Under the pieces are notes generated by a model. It was not told where the DNA came from, ran no database searches, and worked only from the letters and a program-made list of their open reading frames with translations. Position numbers and translations under genes: made by a program. A stretch of DNA of 64,000 nucleotides from Pterois miles (taxonomy: Eukaryota; Chordata; Actinopteri; Perciformes; Scorpaenidae), in contig CAMQGK010000008.1 in NCBI GenBank assembly GCA_947000775.1, positions 3,693,501-3,757,500 of the forward strand. Direction: 5' to 3'. Of this stretch, positions 12,901-22,199 are shown piece by piece (the stretch's first letter is position 1; every line of letters begins with the position of its first letter).

Positions 12901-15501
12901 TGGTAATGAAGTACCCAGAGTTCTTCCTCATCTTTGGCTGGTTGGGTCTCTTCCTGCTCTTCTTCATTCTCTTCCTCCATGTCTGCCCAAATCACGTTAC
13001 CTTGTCAGGCAGCAATGTCAAGAGATTGCAGTCACATGAGAATTGGAGACAGTATTGCCAAATCTCTATTGGTGGACACATTTGTACCTTTGTATACATC
13101 ATCATATTGCCTATTAGTGGGTAGCCTGCACAACTTGATGCAGGAGTCTAAGATGTGCTCACTTCACTAGTTGTGCACTGAATAGCAGTATCGTTTGACG
13201 GGTGAAGCTGAAATGAATTCATATCTTTTAGAAATGCCCCGTCGGTTGTATCTAAAGTTGCATGCAAAGGAGTCATACATGTTTAGCATTACTTTAAGTC
13301 AGCAAGATTAATGCATAGGCATACTTATCATTCCATTCTTCATTAAAGCTGTGGTTTTACCTGTCAGCTTTGTGCTTCAGGCTCTTTGAAAGTGACAATA
13401 TGTCAACATTACTTGTCAAAGAGAAGACGAGTGTTTTCATCAAACAGGATTCTGCAAAACCAGTTAAAGTTGATGATTATTCACTGCCAATTAGGACTGC
13501 ATTTTGCAAATACATTTCTCTTCTTCTGTTCACACTGATATATGCTAATAAAATGTTTTGTTTTATAAGAAAGTGGAAATGTCCTTTGACTGAAATGTTG
13601 AACATGCACTTGAACGCAAACCTGCTCAATTGTCATTGGCATGGAAAACTGATATCCTGAATGTCTTGTTCTTCCTGCACATGTGGCTCTCTGCAGTGAG
13701 AACCCAAAGAGCCTATCTAACCTTCCTGAAAAATGTGCAATATGCTTAACAGCATTTCTACCTTGTCAGGTACATAGAAATCATATATTCATCTTGGTCC
13801 AGCAGCACAAGATGCCCATAAATTGTGTATTTCCTTGTTCACATTGTTGACACTCTAGCTCTGGTTATTTCTATCCAGGTTCTTAAAACTAAATTATAAA
13901 TCTGTATTTAGCTGTCATTTATATAGCATTAGGAGTCTCATAACAGCCTGCACAAACAGGTCTTATTTCGGTAATGAGCTGCTGTCATCTTGTGGTGAAT
14001 TACTGGAACTACAATTTCTTAATAAAAGATAAATGGCATGAATAAATAAAAAAGATGTGATGTTCTTGTCCCTAGGCTGCGTATAGCCTTTAAGTGGATG
14101 GTGCGGGCCTTTTCTGGCTATCTGTCTACTGACCAGCTGCTTCTCCTCTGGGACCGAATCCTGGGATACGATTCACTGGAGGTAGTTGCAGGTAAGAGTT
14201 GCTGCGCTCACACTCAGCTATAAGCTCTGCAGTAACAGCCTTGATATTTATACAAACACTGTTATCCCTACTTCTCTTATCTTTCTCTGTCCTAACTGCT
14301 TCCCTTTGTTTTCCCCTCTTCTTTCCCCCATGCCATCCTCATCCAGTCCTTGCAGCCGCTGTGTTTGCTTTCCGCGCCGAGAACCTGATGGAAGTGACGT
14401 CACTGGCCTCAGCTGAGGTATGTCTGTCTCACATCAGATTTATCTGTGTGTTTGAATCTCTAGTCCTCTCCCTGTCCCCCACATACTCCTGGAAGGCTGC
14501 AAATAGCCGTTGATGACCAGCCAGTACCAGTAACCCAGTCTTTTGCATGCACATGTCTGAAGAAAAAATGGCTGGCTGGACACTTAAGATACCCCCAGCC
14601 CCCCCCACCCCTCCCTGTGTACCTTCCTGCCAGCACTCCCCCAGGTCCTCCGCCTTTAAATCCCAACACCACTTCCACTAAAAAGTTTATTTCACAAAGA
14701 CTATTGGATAACAGACACCATCTTTCTGCACCGAATCTTGTTAATAACATTGAATTCTGTCATGCAACTAACAGCTAAATGAGTGCATCCTTCTTTAGCT
14801 TCTGCACTGTCACTTGCGCTGCATTATTATAGTAACCAGTAGTGTTATTCTTGTGCATGCCTGCACTGTATACCATGCACCACTCCCATACTGTGGTCCC
14901 ACTATCATATGACTGAAACCAAGAGTAAACCATACGATGACTCGCCTCACTCGCCTCCCCTTCCCCCTGAGGGTGAGGGGGTTAAACTACAATGTGACGC
15001 ATGGGGCGACAGGCTGATCTGCTGCTCTAAGATGCTGGCCGGCACAATTTGCTTGCTCATTTACCACCTGCCCCAGCAGAGAGGGGAAGATATCATAACA
15101 TACTGCTCCTTATAGTTATATTTAGAAGCTCAGGCCCAGCGTTGAAATATTAAACCCTCTCTCTAAACACGATAGGGTCCCTAAATTTAATCTCCCACCG
15201 ATCCCAAAAGGACAGGGGTGGGGAGCGGTGTACCCTTAAGCGAGGATTGTCACTTCCCAAGGATCCTGAATCATCATTATGCATGTCGTTCTTTTTTTAA
15301 ATCTTGAAATATGTCTCTTGAAAGGGGGTGAGGGTGTGGGCTAAGGTAGGATCGCTTTGGTCAGGAGGGAGTGTGAATTTAGATGACAAATCTTATTTGT
15401 GTTTTTGTTTGGCATGCGCACTGCAGGCTGTCCTCGCCGACCTTTCAACTCTGAAGGTCATGCCGCTCATCCAGGTCTTTCTATTTGCCACCGCCATCTG
15501 A
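865..15501 (+). CDS. TBC1D19: TBC1D19, TBC1 domain family member 19 (3' 15 coding exons; 5' end outside window)
   Basis: Joined exons: 865-911, 1219-1329, 1501-1573, 2304-2342, 5531-5643, 6871-6945, 7245-7307, 10833-10917, 11069-11113, 11530-11562, 11643-11752, 11894-11985, 14076-14191, 14347-14417, 15427-15501. All introns are GT-AG and the reading phase is kept across every junction, giving 382 residues and a TGA stop. The protein follows vertebrate TBC1D19 as I recall it almost residue for residue, for example FRPVYAPKDFLE, EQDSAAAQQY, DDYYFVFED, KWMVRAFSGYL and LLLWDRILGY. Vertebrate TBC1D19 has about 526 residues, so roughly the first 144 are missing to the left. The C-terminal two thirds form a TBC domain, the fold of Rab GTPase-activating proteins: an RxxLW start (RADLWALIL) and a late LLLWDRIL helix are clear. 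The two catalytic motifs are not canonical: IQHDLLV replaces IxxDxxR and PFHGFSM replaces YxQGM, so GAP activity is doubtful. Its substrate and cellular role cannot be read from sequence. Confidence 0.95.
938..1117. mobile_element. Small TIR element (MITE), GGGGTGGGAAT type
   Basis: It starts TAGGGGTGTGGGGA and ends GATTCCCACCCTG, a decayed inverted repeat around TATCG-rich inner sequence. A longer copy of the same family is at 48577-49084. It fills more than half of the 307-bp intron between two TBC1D19 exons. Confidence 0.6.
1219..1329 (+). CDS. TBC1D19: TBC1D19 coding exon
   Basis: Thirty-seven whole codons run from VLISLRNPN to LNVRDIPQL, after a CTACACAG acceptor and before a GTAGGG donor. 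It matches the family segment that precedes the TBC domain. Both ends are in phase 0. Confidence 0.93.
1501..1573 (+). CDS. TBC1D19: TBC1D19 coding exon
   Basis: It encodes RQAYSELNLTTGQLGIDDH and on to IHP, ending in one base of a split Asp codon before the GTATTC donor. GQLGIDD is the conserved core. The flanking introns are 171 bp and 730 bp. Confidence 0.9.
1624..1746 (+). repeat. Dispersed repeat with TTAGCTTAGCTTAGCAT motif
   Basis: It reads from AAAGGAATAGTTTGACAT to AGGGGCAAACAGCTAGC. Related copies are at 46939-47396, about 56770-57060, and in two halves at 62476-62573 and 62967-63130. The family is common in teleosts, but its class is not clear to me. Confidence 0.6.
2304..2342 (+). 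CDS. TBC1D19: TBC1D19 coding micro-sized exon (39 bp)
   Basis: This 39-bp exon encodes (D)LFENEYVQIGKK between a CCGTGCAG acceptor and a GTCAGT donor. It matches the family LFENEHVRIG segment. It is too short to appear as an open frame, and was found by homology and phase. Confidence 0.9.
3166..3410 (+). repeat. Fragment of a dispersed repeat (family of 22918-23568)
   Basis: It shares TGGGTACCCATAGAACC and TTGAGGTCAGAGTTCAAGGG with the fuller copy at 22918-23568. Both ends are truncated. It lies in the 3.2-kb TBC1D19 intron. Confidence 0.55.
4780..5405. repeat. AT-rich degenerate short-unit repeat
   Basis: About 620 bp are built almost entirely from variants of GAATTAAAT, TTAATTCAATT and TTTAATTA, in both orientations. 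No exact period could be fixed by eye. It resembles a decayed minisatellite and lies about 125 bp upstream of the TBC1D19 exon at 5531. Confidence 0.6.
5531..5643 (+). CDS. TBC1D19: TBC1D19 coding exon, start of TBC domain
   Basis: It encodes VVVEQDSAAAQQYSRQGC to ILNSTNQPQ. GLRADLWALIL is the RxxLW motif that opens TBC domains. The acceptor is TTTGGTCCAG and the donor GTACTC. A 600-bp AT-rich degenerate repeat ends about 125 bp upstream. Confidence 0.95.
6650..6846 (+). repeat. Intronic segment duplicated at 9348-9538
   Basis: This 197-bp stretch ends 24 bp before the TBC1D19 exon at 6871. Roughly ten small differences separate it from 9348-9538 in the same gene. It reads as the source, because the other copy interrupts a repeat element. 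Confidence 0.8.
6871..6945 (+). CDS. TBC1D19: TBC1D19 coding exon with the degenerate IxxDxxR position
   Basis: Twenty-five codons run from DVMHYEQLTAGVIQHD to LIYK, with acceptor GCCGTTTCAG and donor GTACGC. VIQHDLLV occupies the place of the arginine-finger motif of active TBC proteins, but Val stands where Arg is expected. The intron sequence just upstream (6650-6846) is duplicated at 9348-9538. Confidence 0.95.
7245..7307 (+). CDS. TBC1D19: TBC1D19 coding exon
   Basis: It encodes DVKLTASNDDYYFVF to FLYQ, 21 whole codons with donor GTAGGG. It is nearly invariant in the family. The 299-bp intron before it contrasts with the 3.5-kb intron after it. Confidence 0.95.
8880..9634 (-). mobile_element. 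Copy of a dispersed repeat, reverse orientation, interrupted by a patchwork insertion
   Basis: The outer parts begin GCTGTCAAAGTTAATG and end GATTAATCGCAATTAA then GACTGACGGCCC, the reverse of 22918-23568. Inside, 9317-9538 is foreign: it joins a 33-bp match to 11438-11470 with a 191-bp match to 6650-6846. Confidence 0.65.
9317..9538 (+). repeat. Templated patchwork insertion copied from two places in the same gene
   Basis: Positions 9317-9349 match 11438-11470 with one mismatch in 33. Positions 9348-9538 match 6650-6846. The two pieces abut with a two-base overlap, and the element sequence resumes after them. Confidence 0.7.
10126..10445. mobile_element. Non-autonomous hAT-type transposon with exact 8-bp target duplication
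   Basis: It starts CAATGGTTCTCAACC and ends GGTTGAGAAAGGCTG, imperfect inverted repeats of the CAGTGGTTCTCAACC kind found in hAT (Charlie-like) elements. The 8-bp sequence ATATAAAG stands on both sides (10118-10125 and 10446-10453). It is 320 bp long with no coding capacity and lies in the 3.5-kb TBC1D19 intron. Confidence 0.85.
10833..10917 (+). CDS. TBC1D19: TBC1D19 coding exon
   Basis: It encodes VMLCFSRDTAVLEHFK to PPRSYIQ plus one base of Gly. The acceptor is TTCCCAG and the donor GTGAGA. It matches the family VLLCFSRDTSVL segment. Confidence 0.94.
11069..11113 (+). CDS. TBC1D19: TBC1D19 coding exon (45 bp)
   Basis: It encodes (G)KGGDEECAVVYPPN, ending in one base of Gly before GTGAGC. 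YPPNG is the conserved anchor. The N-terminal half differs more from mammals (GKLGLEEYAVFYPPN) than the other exons do. Confidence 0.9.
11530..11562 (+). CDS. TBC1D19: TBC1D19 coding exon (33 bp) at the degenerate YxQ position
   Basis: This 33-bp exon encodes (G)VIPFHGFSMY and one base of Val, between TTTTCACAG and GTGAGT. PFHGFSM lies where active TBC proteins have YxQGM, so the glutamine finger appears absent. The intron after it is only 80 bp. Confidence 0.92.
11643..11752 (+). CDS. TBC1D19: TBC1D19 coding exon
   Basis: It encodes (V)APLCFLYNEPSKLYSVF to HSISSSPS. The acceptor is GTCCTGCAG and the donor GTAAAC. It corresponds to the APLCFLYHEPSQLYQIFREMY block of mammals. Confidence 0.95.
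11894..11985 (+). CDS. TBC1D19: TBC1D19 coding exon
   Basis: It encodes GIVSLCLQFERLLQTHLPQ to IGAQ and two bases of Pro before GTGAGT. It carries the TBC helix LLQTHLPQLFYHL. The acceptor is CCCCCGCAG. Confidence 0.95.
11986..14075 (+). other. TBC1D19 intron with repeat debris
   Basis: It holds a probable hAT relic near 12160-12250 (CCCGCGGGCCC), a dispersed motif at 12310-12415 (AAACGTTTCGCC, shared with about 25370-25430 in opposite orientation), and an ATATGG/TATATCAC-rich piece near 12525-12620. From 12650 to 14075 I recognise nothing. Confidence 0.5.
14076..14191 (+). CDS. TBC1D19: TBC1D19 coding exon, late TBC domain
   Basis: It encodes (P)LRIAFKWMVRAFSGYLS to DSLEVVA. FKWMVRAF followed by LLLWDRILGYDSLEVV matches the conserved late TBC motif, in which a Trp-Asp pair precedes a hydrophobic helix. 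The acceptor is TTGTCCCTAG and the donor GTAAGA. Confidence 0.96.
14347..14417 (+). CDS. TBC1D19: TBC1D19 coding exon
   Basis: It encodes (V)LAAAVFAFRAENLMEVTSL to ASAE, the penultimate coding segment. The donor is GTATGT. It is almost identical to the mammalian protein. Confidence 0.96.
15427..15501 (+). CDS. TBC1D19: TBC1D19 last coding exon with stop
   Basis: It encodes AVLADLSTLKVMPLIQVF to FATAI and the TGA stop at 15499-15501. The acceptor is CACTGCAG. The ending resembles the family C-terminus (LFATVT in mammals). Confidence 0.96.
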   Translation, partial: AVLADLSTLKVMPLIQVFLFATAI

Positions 15502-16425
15502 GGAGCATGGAAATCTACAGGATATGAGTATGTACATACCACCTGGAGCATAAAGAGACACTACAAAAATGCCACCTTGCAATGCCACAACCACACTATT
15601 AATAATCCATCAAGAAACACCACGTTAGTTAGACAAGTGTCTGTGCATACCTTGCACTACTTCATGCAAACAGCCAAACCCTTCTTTAGCATGGATGCAC
15701 CATAAATAGTGAATACCCGCTATCGTGTCATTAGATATTATACGGTATGTAAGTATAGCCTACAAACCAGTAAGGTTAAGCTAACCTCCTGAAGCCATAT
15801 GCTCTGCTGGAAAGACGATCCGTGCAGCAGTGCTCGGATCAACCGAGAAGCTCATTAGGAGAGGAGTTGCATGAAGCGTAATTGTATTGCGACAGCAAAA
15901 GAGAACAACAGTAACATCTCCAAGCTCGGCTAATGAAGTGTTAATTCGCTCTCGCAATTTACTCTGTAGCTCCTGCTTGTTATAACACTATTAGGTAATG
16001 CTGTTGCTAATGAATGAGGAGATTGGAAGCATTAGTGTGCACCAGTGTGTTGAGAGAAACCTTCAAAAGACACAAACTGGATTAATGTGTAACTTATATG
16101 AGTAGAAGCTGCTACAGTATGTATAAACATATTTTATTGTATTACTGCCTAAGAGATATTTAGCAGTATTTATTTTATTTCATTGTGAATATTTATTTTA
16201 AATTATGCATTTAAAGGTTCTATTGATAACATTCAGCCACAAGATGTTGCATTTACTTCACAACAAGTCGTAGCCAGGCACTTATTGTCATTCTCAGCCA
16301 TATATTCATTTTTTCCACAATAACTGATGACCCAGAGACACCATGTGATGCCAGCATTGTTATACTGCTATTAGCTCACAAGCCTTGTTAGAAGTGGGAA
16401 CAAAACGTCAGATATCTTCCACAAA

Positions 16426-16431
16426 AATAAA
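16426..16431 (+). terminator. Candidate TBC1D19 poly(A) signal; a second at 16804-16809
   Basis: AATAAA hexamers occur 0.9 and 1.3 kb after the TBC1D19 stop. They are the first canonical signals I noticed downstream of 15501. Which is used, if either, cannot be decided from sequence, because such hexamers are frequent in AT-rich DNA. Confidence 0.25.
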
Positions 16432-17774
16432 CAAATCATTCATTTTGGACCCACCAACATTCATTCACATTCATAGTAGTGTTTTTCAGGAAAAGCTGTG
16501 TTTTTTTGTTTTTTTTTTCCAGGTAAAGCCGCACTTTTCTAAACGCTCTGTGGATGTATTATTATTTTTTTAAATATTCATCTATGTAAAAAGTTATCAA
16601 TAGGACCTTTAATTCCTACGTATTTGTACAATACATACAGTGTATTTTACCTTTAATTTTAATGCAAACAAAGTAGTCTTGTCAATGCCAATGTCTTTCA
16701 TCCGACACATTCATTGCAACCTCTAATAACACTTTTTGTTTTTAATGAAAGTTGACAATTTATGAAAATAATGTTTCGTTAAATCACTTCCTCTTGCTTA
16801 TTGAATAAAACCTTTAAAGGCTTGGCCGTTGACATCTTTGGCAGCTTTTCAGTCAGTCTTGCTTGAGTACTTTCCTGCCTTAACTGAATATTTCTCTTGG
16901 TTTGTGTGACAGGATAAATATTTGGACAGGGTAAACAGTAATTTGGAAGCTCACCGTAGGCATTTCTAGAGAAAAAGGTAAGTGACAGGTAGCAGCACTG
17001 AGGGACTTGACCTTCTGCCCCACCACCACCCTCCTCCCACATGCAGCATCTGCTCTATTCCTCCCTCGTTGTTGGCTGCCTTCCTCCCTGCCGCCCCCTC
17101 TGTGGGCTCGTATCGAATTATGCTGTTCTTTTCTTTCGCCTCTCCCTCTCTCTCCCTGCTACATCTGCCACCTGTTTACTAGGACACCCACGGGTGACTC
17201 TTTTATCATGCACCTCCTTTGGCCTCTAGAAGTCTGTTCCTCCTTAGACAGCTATTACCTGCTGCTGTGTAGTTCACTCATACAGAGCTCCCTCCTGGTG
17301 GCTGGTGTGTTGTATTGCAGGGAGATGTGACTTCTGTCCTTCAACGCTCTGAGGCTGAAAAGATTTCTCGCTGGAAGCCGTATCAAATACAGTGAGCTTG
17401 CTAATTGATCACTGATCAGTACAAAGATATAGCCATGTGTAATGCCCCTGTCCCAGTTGTGTTTGGACAGATTACAATTACATACCAATAAAGATGTATC
17501 TGATCAAAAGAAAAAAAAAATGAAGGTATCAGGAAGAGATTAAGATAAAATCCTAAGAATTCAATTTGAGTAAGATTGTGATAATGCTTCACCTCCAGAG
17601 CAACCTAAAGATGTAAAATTCAAGTTAATTTATTTTAGCACCACGTGTCAAAATCAAGTAGTTCAGGAGACAGCAACGTAAAACAGAAGCCAAACAAGCA
17701 AGAGCAACAGAGAATAGCATCTTTTGAAGACATAGAGTGGGCTGACACCGCTGACCATCGACCCTCAGTAGGTT

Positions 17775-18107
17775 AGAGCTGCAACCATTAATCAATTAGC
17801 TGTAAACAATTACATTGTTATTGTACAATATTTTGATAATCAGTTTGCGTATTTCAAAATTCTCTGATTCCAGCTTCTTAAATGTGAATATTTTCTGGCT
17901 TCTTTACTTCTCTATGACAGTAAACTGAATATCTTTGAGTTGTGGACAAAACAAAACATTTGAGGACGTCGTCTTGGGCTTTGGGAAACACTGATCGAGA
18001 GTTTTCACCATTTTATGACATTTTATAGCCCAAATAACTAATTGATTAGTTGAGAAAATAATCAACAGATTAATTGACAGTGAAAATAATCATTAGTTGC
18101 AGCCCTA
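17775..18107 (-). mobile_element. MITE of the GGGCTGCAACTA family, near-complete
   Basis: It begins AGAGCTGCAACCATTAATC and ends ATTAGTTGCAGCCCT, inverted repeats around a shared core (AATATTTTCTGGCTTC, TTGAGTTGTGGACAAAAC). Other copies: 23779-24005, 39779-40090, 45716-45840, 45896-46245 and 53788-54140. Confidence 0.8.
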
Positions 18108-19154
18108 CAGTAGATGCAAAGCAAAAGTTGTTTAAAAAAACTGTAGGAAAGTTGTCCATGTCATTTCAGTGAGGGATCCCAGACCAGAACGCCTGATCGT
18201 GCAATAAGCTGTGTGTAATATCACCTAAAGCTGGAGTCTGTTGTAAAGTCTACTCTACTGCTAGCAATGTAGCTTCATTTTGCCCTCGTCCATCTCTTTG
18301 AACAGATGTGTTGTTTTAATCAATGCTACCAAATGAAACTATTTTTCATGAAAAGATTGTTGCTATTGTATTTCTAATTGAATTAATTCATATTTGTTGG
18401 GGACTTAATATGGAAAAACATGGATGTTCATTCTTGATTTGTGCACGAGTAATAATTTTCTCTCTTTTAAATGAAAAATATTTAAGTGGATCCTAAGTTA
18501 AGATTTTTTTATTTATTTTTGCTGTTTCCAATCTGTTTTTCTTTTTCCAGAAACATAGATGTTTACATCTCTCTACATTTCAGTCAATAACTTTGCAATA
18601 CATACCACGTGTAGGGCCCAGTTAGACTCTTTACATTTAATTTATTTCATATGGACATCTCAGTAACATTGGACTTGTAACACACAGTATATACAAGTAT
18701 GCACAAGGACCAGATGCACTCTTTAGTGTTTGCAGCAAAACTGTAATTTATAACACCAGTCCATGGGAGGCTTTTTTTTCATTTATACAGCTCATTTTTA
18801 AAAAAATATTTTTCTTCAAAATACACCCAAATTATGAATTGTTAAACATATCGTAAAAATAGCTGTTTTCTCGGATATCTAAGTCAGAAAAGTGAAAGAT
18901 GGATGAACGTGTATGTTGTCCTTAGATGTCTTTTTTCATACTTCATCAGTGCTTGTGGTAATAATAACTGATTGATAGCTTGGTAGTGATGTAAATAGTG
19001 TAGTGGTTAATATTAATTATTATTATACTATTAGTGTTATTAGTAATAGTATGGGGTTGGGTCGCGGCATTTATTATTATTATTATTGGCAGTAGTAGTA
19101 GTAGTAGTATGTCTTATTATTAATAGTAGTAAGTAGTGGTAATGGTAGTATGGG

Positions 19155-19380
19155 GTGGGGAGTGGTTCCCATAGTTTTTCACATCAAGGACCCCTAAACT
19201 GACACAAATTAGACCACAGACCCCCATTTGATAAAATTTTAATCCAGGGTCCCCCGTATGATTTTTTTGCTTTCAGATGTTTTATTACAGGAAGTGTATG
19301 AAACTCATGATTGTGTTATTTCTTAATTATTGTGAAAATAAATGGTTCTCCTTTTTGCTGGGGACCCTGTGGAACCCCCT
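19155..19380. mobile_element. Relic of a GGTTCCC...GGACCCC transposon
   Basis: GTGGTTCCCATAG followed by CAAGGACCCCTAAACTGAC and later GGGGACCCTGTGG resembles decayed hAT-type elements. The right end is not resolved because another element starts at 19395. Confidence 0.4.
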
Positions 19381-19394
19381 CCAGACCCCACTTT

Positions 19395-20789
19395 GGCCCC
19401 GTTGAGACCTGGTATTAACATGCGTCCTGAGTGATCTGATCACAAGTGAACAGCTCGAAGTGCAGGTGTGAATATACTCAAGACGCATTGAGATTTGATC
19501 ACTCAGACCACATTCAGAGGTGGTCTGGGACACAGGTGGTCTGGGACACATATTGCCACAGTTCTTTTCACAGTGTGGATGAGAATGTGTCCTGGGCCAC
19601 ATTAAGGACTGCCTACCTGCCTACTGATGCCCTGCTGGAATCCACAGGTCTCTGCGTTCCTCAGGTGAATAGATGTGAGGGCTTGTCTGCCTCGCAGCGT
19701 GGAAACTGCTTCTACTGTATTCTGTCGATACAATGGTATCGTATTAAAATATACAGTATGGTATCTATAGGCTACATAATCTACAGACTATCAGACTAGA
19801 CACGCATTATTATCATACCGTTGGAGATGTGTCATAGTTTTTGTCCTGGTGCTTTGCATGGAGCCGATACCCACCTGCCCACCCGCTAGCTCCCTGAAGT
19901 TCTGTACCCCGCTATTGCCCGGCAAAGGCAGATCCCCGGGGACCCCTTGTACAATAATCTTTTATTTTGATGTCAATTTTTTTTTTACCCAAATTCATGA
20001 ATATGTAGGATATTATTACTGTACTGGCATTCATGTAATACTATGTCACGTCATCTGCTTTATTAGTCATGTGTTTACTATGTGTTCATTTGCACATAGA
20101 GCGAGGAAGTGAGATCAGATCACAGGTGGTCACTCGAGACACGTGGAGATGCATTCTAAGGCCAGTAGGCAACAATTTTTTTTGGCATCATTGGGCAAAA
20201 ATTTCATAATAACCTTTCATCATATTATAATTCAACTGTTATGGTAGAAAATTACACTTCTGCGCCTCCTCATGGCTGTTTTCAGGCTTTTAAAAAATCG
20301 TGATGGCAGACTTTGACCAATCACAGGTCATTTCAGAGAGAAAGTGTTCCTGTTGGCTATGCTCCGGCTGGTGGGTGGTGCTTGGTATATCCTCAACATG
20401 GCCGCTGAGTCACAACCTTTCTAATTTTACAGCTAAATTGTAAACATTTGAGGAGAGAATTAGGCATTTAGGTAACATAATATTGATTCATATTTGATAA
20501 GCTACCTAGTTTGACCACTTGATCAGAGTTTGCAGGTGACTGACAGCTGCTCAGAGACGGCATGGCTCCAGCTCAGCTCTGATTGGTTGTTTTCCTCCAG
20601 TCTGTGACATCTTGCAGATGCCATTAGGAGCACCGGACGCCACAAAGGAAACTGTTTCATTTACTACTGTCATGATGTAGTGACAGATTTAATCACATTT
20701 GCTCCAATCTCGCCTACTTCAGCTTTAAAGCTGCCCTCTTGTGATCTGATCACTCAGGATGCGCATTACTACCAGGTCTGAACAGGGCC
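19395..20789. mobile_element. TIR transposon with about 50-bp inverted repeats, carrying a nested element
   Basis: The left end GGCCCCGTTGAGACCTGG and the reverse complement of the right end GGCCCTGTTCAGACCTGG continue as near-identical inverted repeats for about 50 bp, including TCCTGAGTGATC and GATCACAAG. No target duplication is evident and the superfamily is uncertain. No transposase was recognised. A second element, 20158-20729, is inserted inside. The right end is about 140 bp upstream of the STIM2 CCAAT boxes. Confidence 0.75.
20158..20729. mobile_element. TTAAAGCTG-ended element nested in 19395-20789
   Basis: Its right end is GCCTACTTCAGCTTTAA. Its decayed left end is CTAAGGCCAGTAGGC. 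The same family begins at 63934 (TTAAAGCTGGGGTAGGC) and runs off the window. The inverted ends match at 15 of 17 positions between the 63934 start and this right end. A TTAA target would fit piggyBac or Kolobok elements, but this is only a suggestion. Confidence 0.65.
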
Positions 20790-20899
20790 ACAGTAAAGGA
20801 CATGGCTTAATCAAGATAGTTGCTACTAAAAAACACCGGTATCATCCTTTAAAGGGATTTCCTCTCCCGCGCTGAGCGTCTTCAAAAGTGACCAAAAAA

Positions 20900-21640
20900 A
20901 GAAAAGTGCAGTCTGAACCAGCCAATCAGGTTCTGCCATGTTGGGACACTCCAGCCAATGAGAGCGCTCGACAGGGAGGAAAACTTGCATGGCCCGGAGT
21001 GGGGAAGTGAGGAACAAAGAGGCGGCATCCTCCCTCCGCGTCACCATGACAGTAATAAAACGTTTTTGAGGAGGATTCCTCCGCTGTGGACGCGGCCGGC
21101 TCTCCCTCAGTAACACCCGGCAGCACGGAGCTGCGTCGCTCGGTAGCACTGCGCGAAGCCCGGCGTGGCGTGGATGCGACGCCCCGCTGAATTCGCCTAA
21201 AAACAAAAACAAATCCCTCCGCTCATGTGTTGCACGCGGCAGCAGTCGTGGCCGAATTAAAAGCCCTTTCACCTCCTCCTCCTCCTCCTACCGATGTCAA
21301 ACCAGTTTGCATACTGACTTCCGCCCCGCTGGCTCCCTCCCCACTAGTCTGCATCGGCCGGCGATCAGCTGATATGACAGCAGGATACAGTATCACACCG
21401 AGCCGCGAGGAGCTGACTTAAAAACTTCATTTAGAAAGTAGGCGGATGTCGCGGATATAGGTCGGAGACGGATTAGGGGAAACGGAGGAAGAAGCGTATT
21501 TTTTTTTTTTTTGATGCGATGGGATTTGCTACTTTCGTGTGAAGAGGCGGACCTATGAGACGCTGCGAGTTCAATATGCTGAGGCTGTCCCCGGTGTTTG
21601 TATACTGTACGTGGAAGTACAGAGACTATTTTCTTCCAAC
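20900..21640 (+). promoter_or_regulatory. STIM2: Probable STIM2 promoter CpG island and 5' UTR
   Basis: This stretch is clearly richer in G, C and CpG than all surrounding DNA, especially 21000-21480. It sits 0.6-1.3 kb upstream of the STIM2 start codon, as expected for a CpG-island promoter of a broadly expressed gene. Two CCAAT boxes lie at 20932-20936 and 20955-20959. No convincing TATA box is visible. Open frames across it on both strands are explained by base composition. The start site is unmapped. Confidence 0.6.
20932..20959 (+). promoter_or_regulatory. Pair of CCAAT boxes
   Basis: GCCAATCAG at 20931-20939 and GCCAATGAG at 20954-20962 are two good NF-Y-type CCAAT boxes spaced 23 bp apart on the same strand, at the left edge of the CpG-rich region. 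Function is inferred from motif and position only. Confidence 0.45.
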
Positions 21641-22199
21641 TCACAGGCCTACGTAAGGATTTAACACAGCTGTATTTTATTTATATCTCACGGATATCCA
21701 CGGGAGAAAACCATTTGTGTTTCCACGGGGAATTCCTTCAGACAGGCTGCATGTGCGTTGGTGGGTCTTTTTTATTAGCTAATATTCAAAATAAAATGAG
21801 ATATGGGGGACTGGCTGGTAGCTCGCAGCAGTCACCCCTCTGAAACAGACACTAAAGCCATTAGTCGTTTTTGAAGGGGGTCTTATTACAAAGTAGTTTG
21901 GCTTCTCGTTGACCCACGATGAACTATTATTTTGTAGGTATTTTTTTATGATTGTGTTTTAGCTGTTAGCCTGTAGGTTTGCAAACTCTACTGCGGGATT
22001 TAGCATTTTTCGAGGTGTCTGTTTTTCTTGTGACACCACATATTTTTGCATTAAAAAAATACTATTTATTTATTTTTTTTATTTTTTTTTTGCTGGTGTT
22101 TTCCAGTCTGAACCTGACATTTTTTTCGGGATTGCCCCAGTCATCTCCCCCCCCCCAACACTCTCCCAGTCCCACGGATACTAGCTGTTCACCTCCACC

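Larger units (their letters stand above)
15502..19150 (+). other. TBC1D19 3' UTR and intergenic DNA
   Basis: The start should be 3' UTR. One hAT-like MITE lies at 17775-18107. A degenerate ATT/TAG trinucleotide run lies at about 19011-19150. The remainder shows no recognisable gene; open frames at 17007-17330 and elsewhere lack family features. Confidence 0.5.

Noticed and set aside
19446..19799. 117-codon plus-strand frame
   Set aside because: It begins near the inverted repeat of the 19395-20789 transposon and shows no transposase or other protein motif.
20826..21272. 148-codon minus-strand open frame
   Set aside because: It lies in the CpG-rich STIM2 promoter, where stop codons are rare by composition. 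It has no recognisable domain and overlapping frames on both strands are similar.
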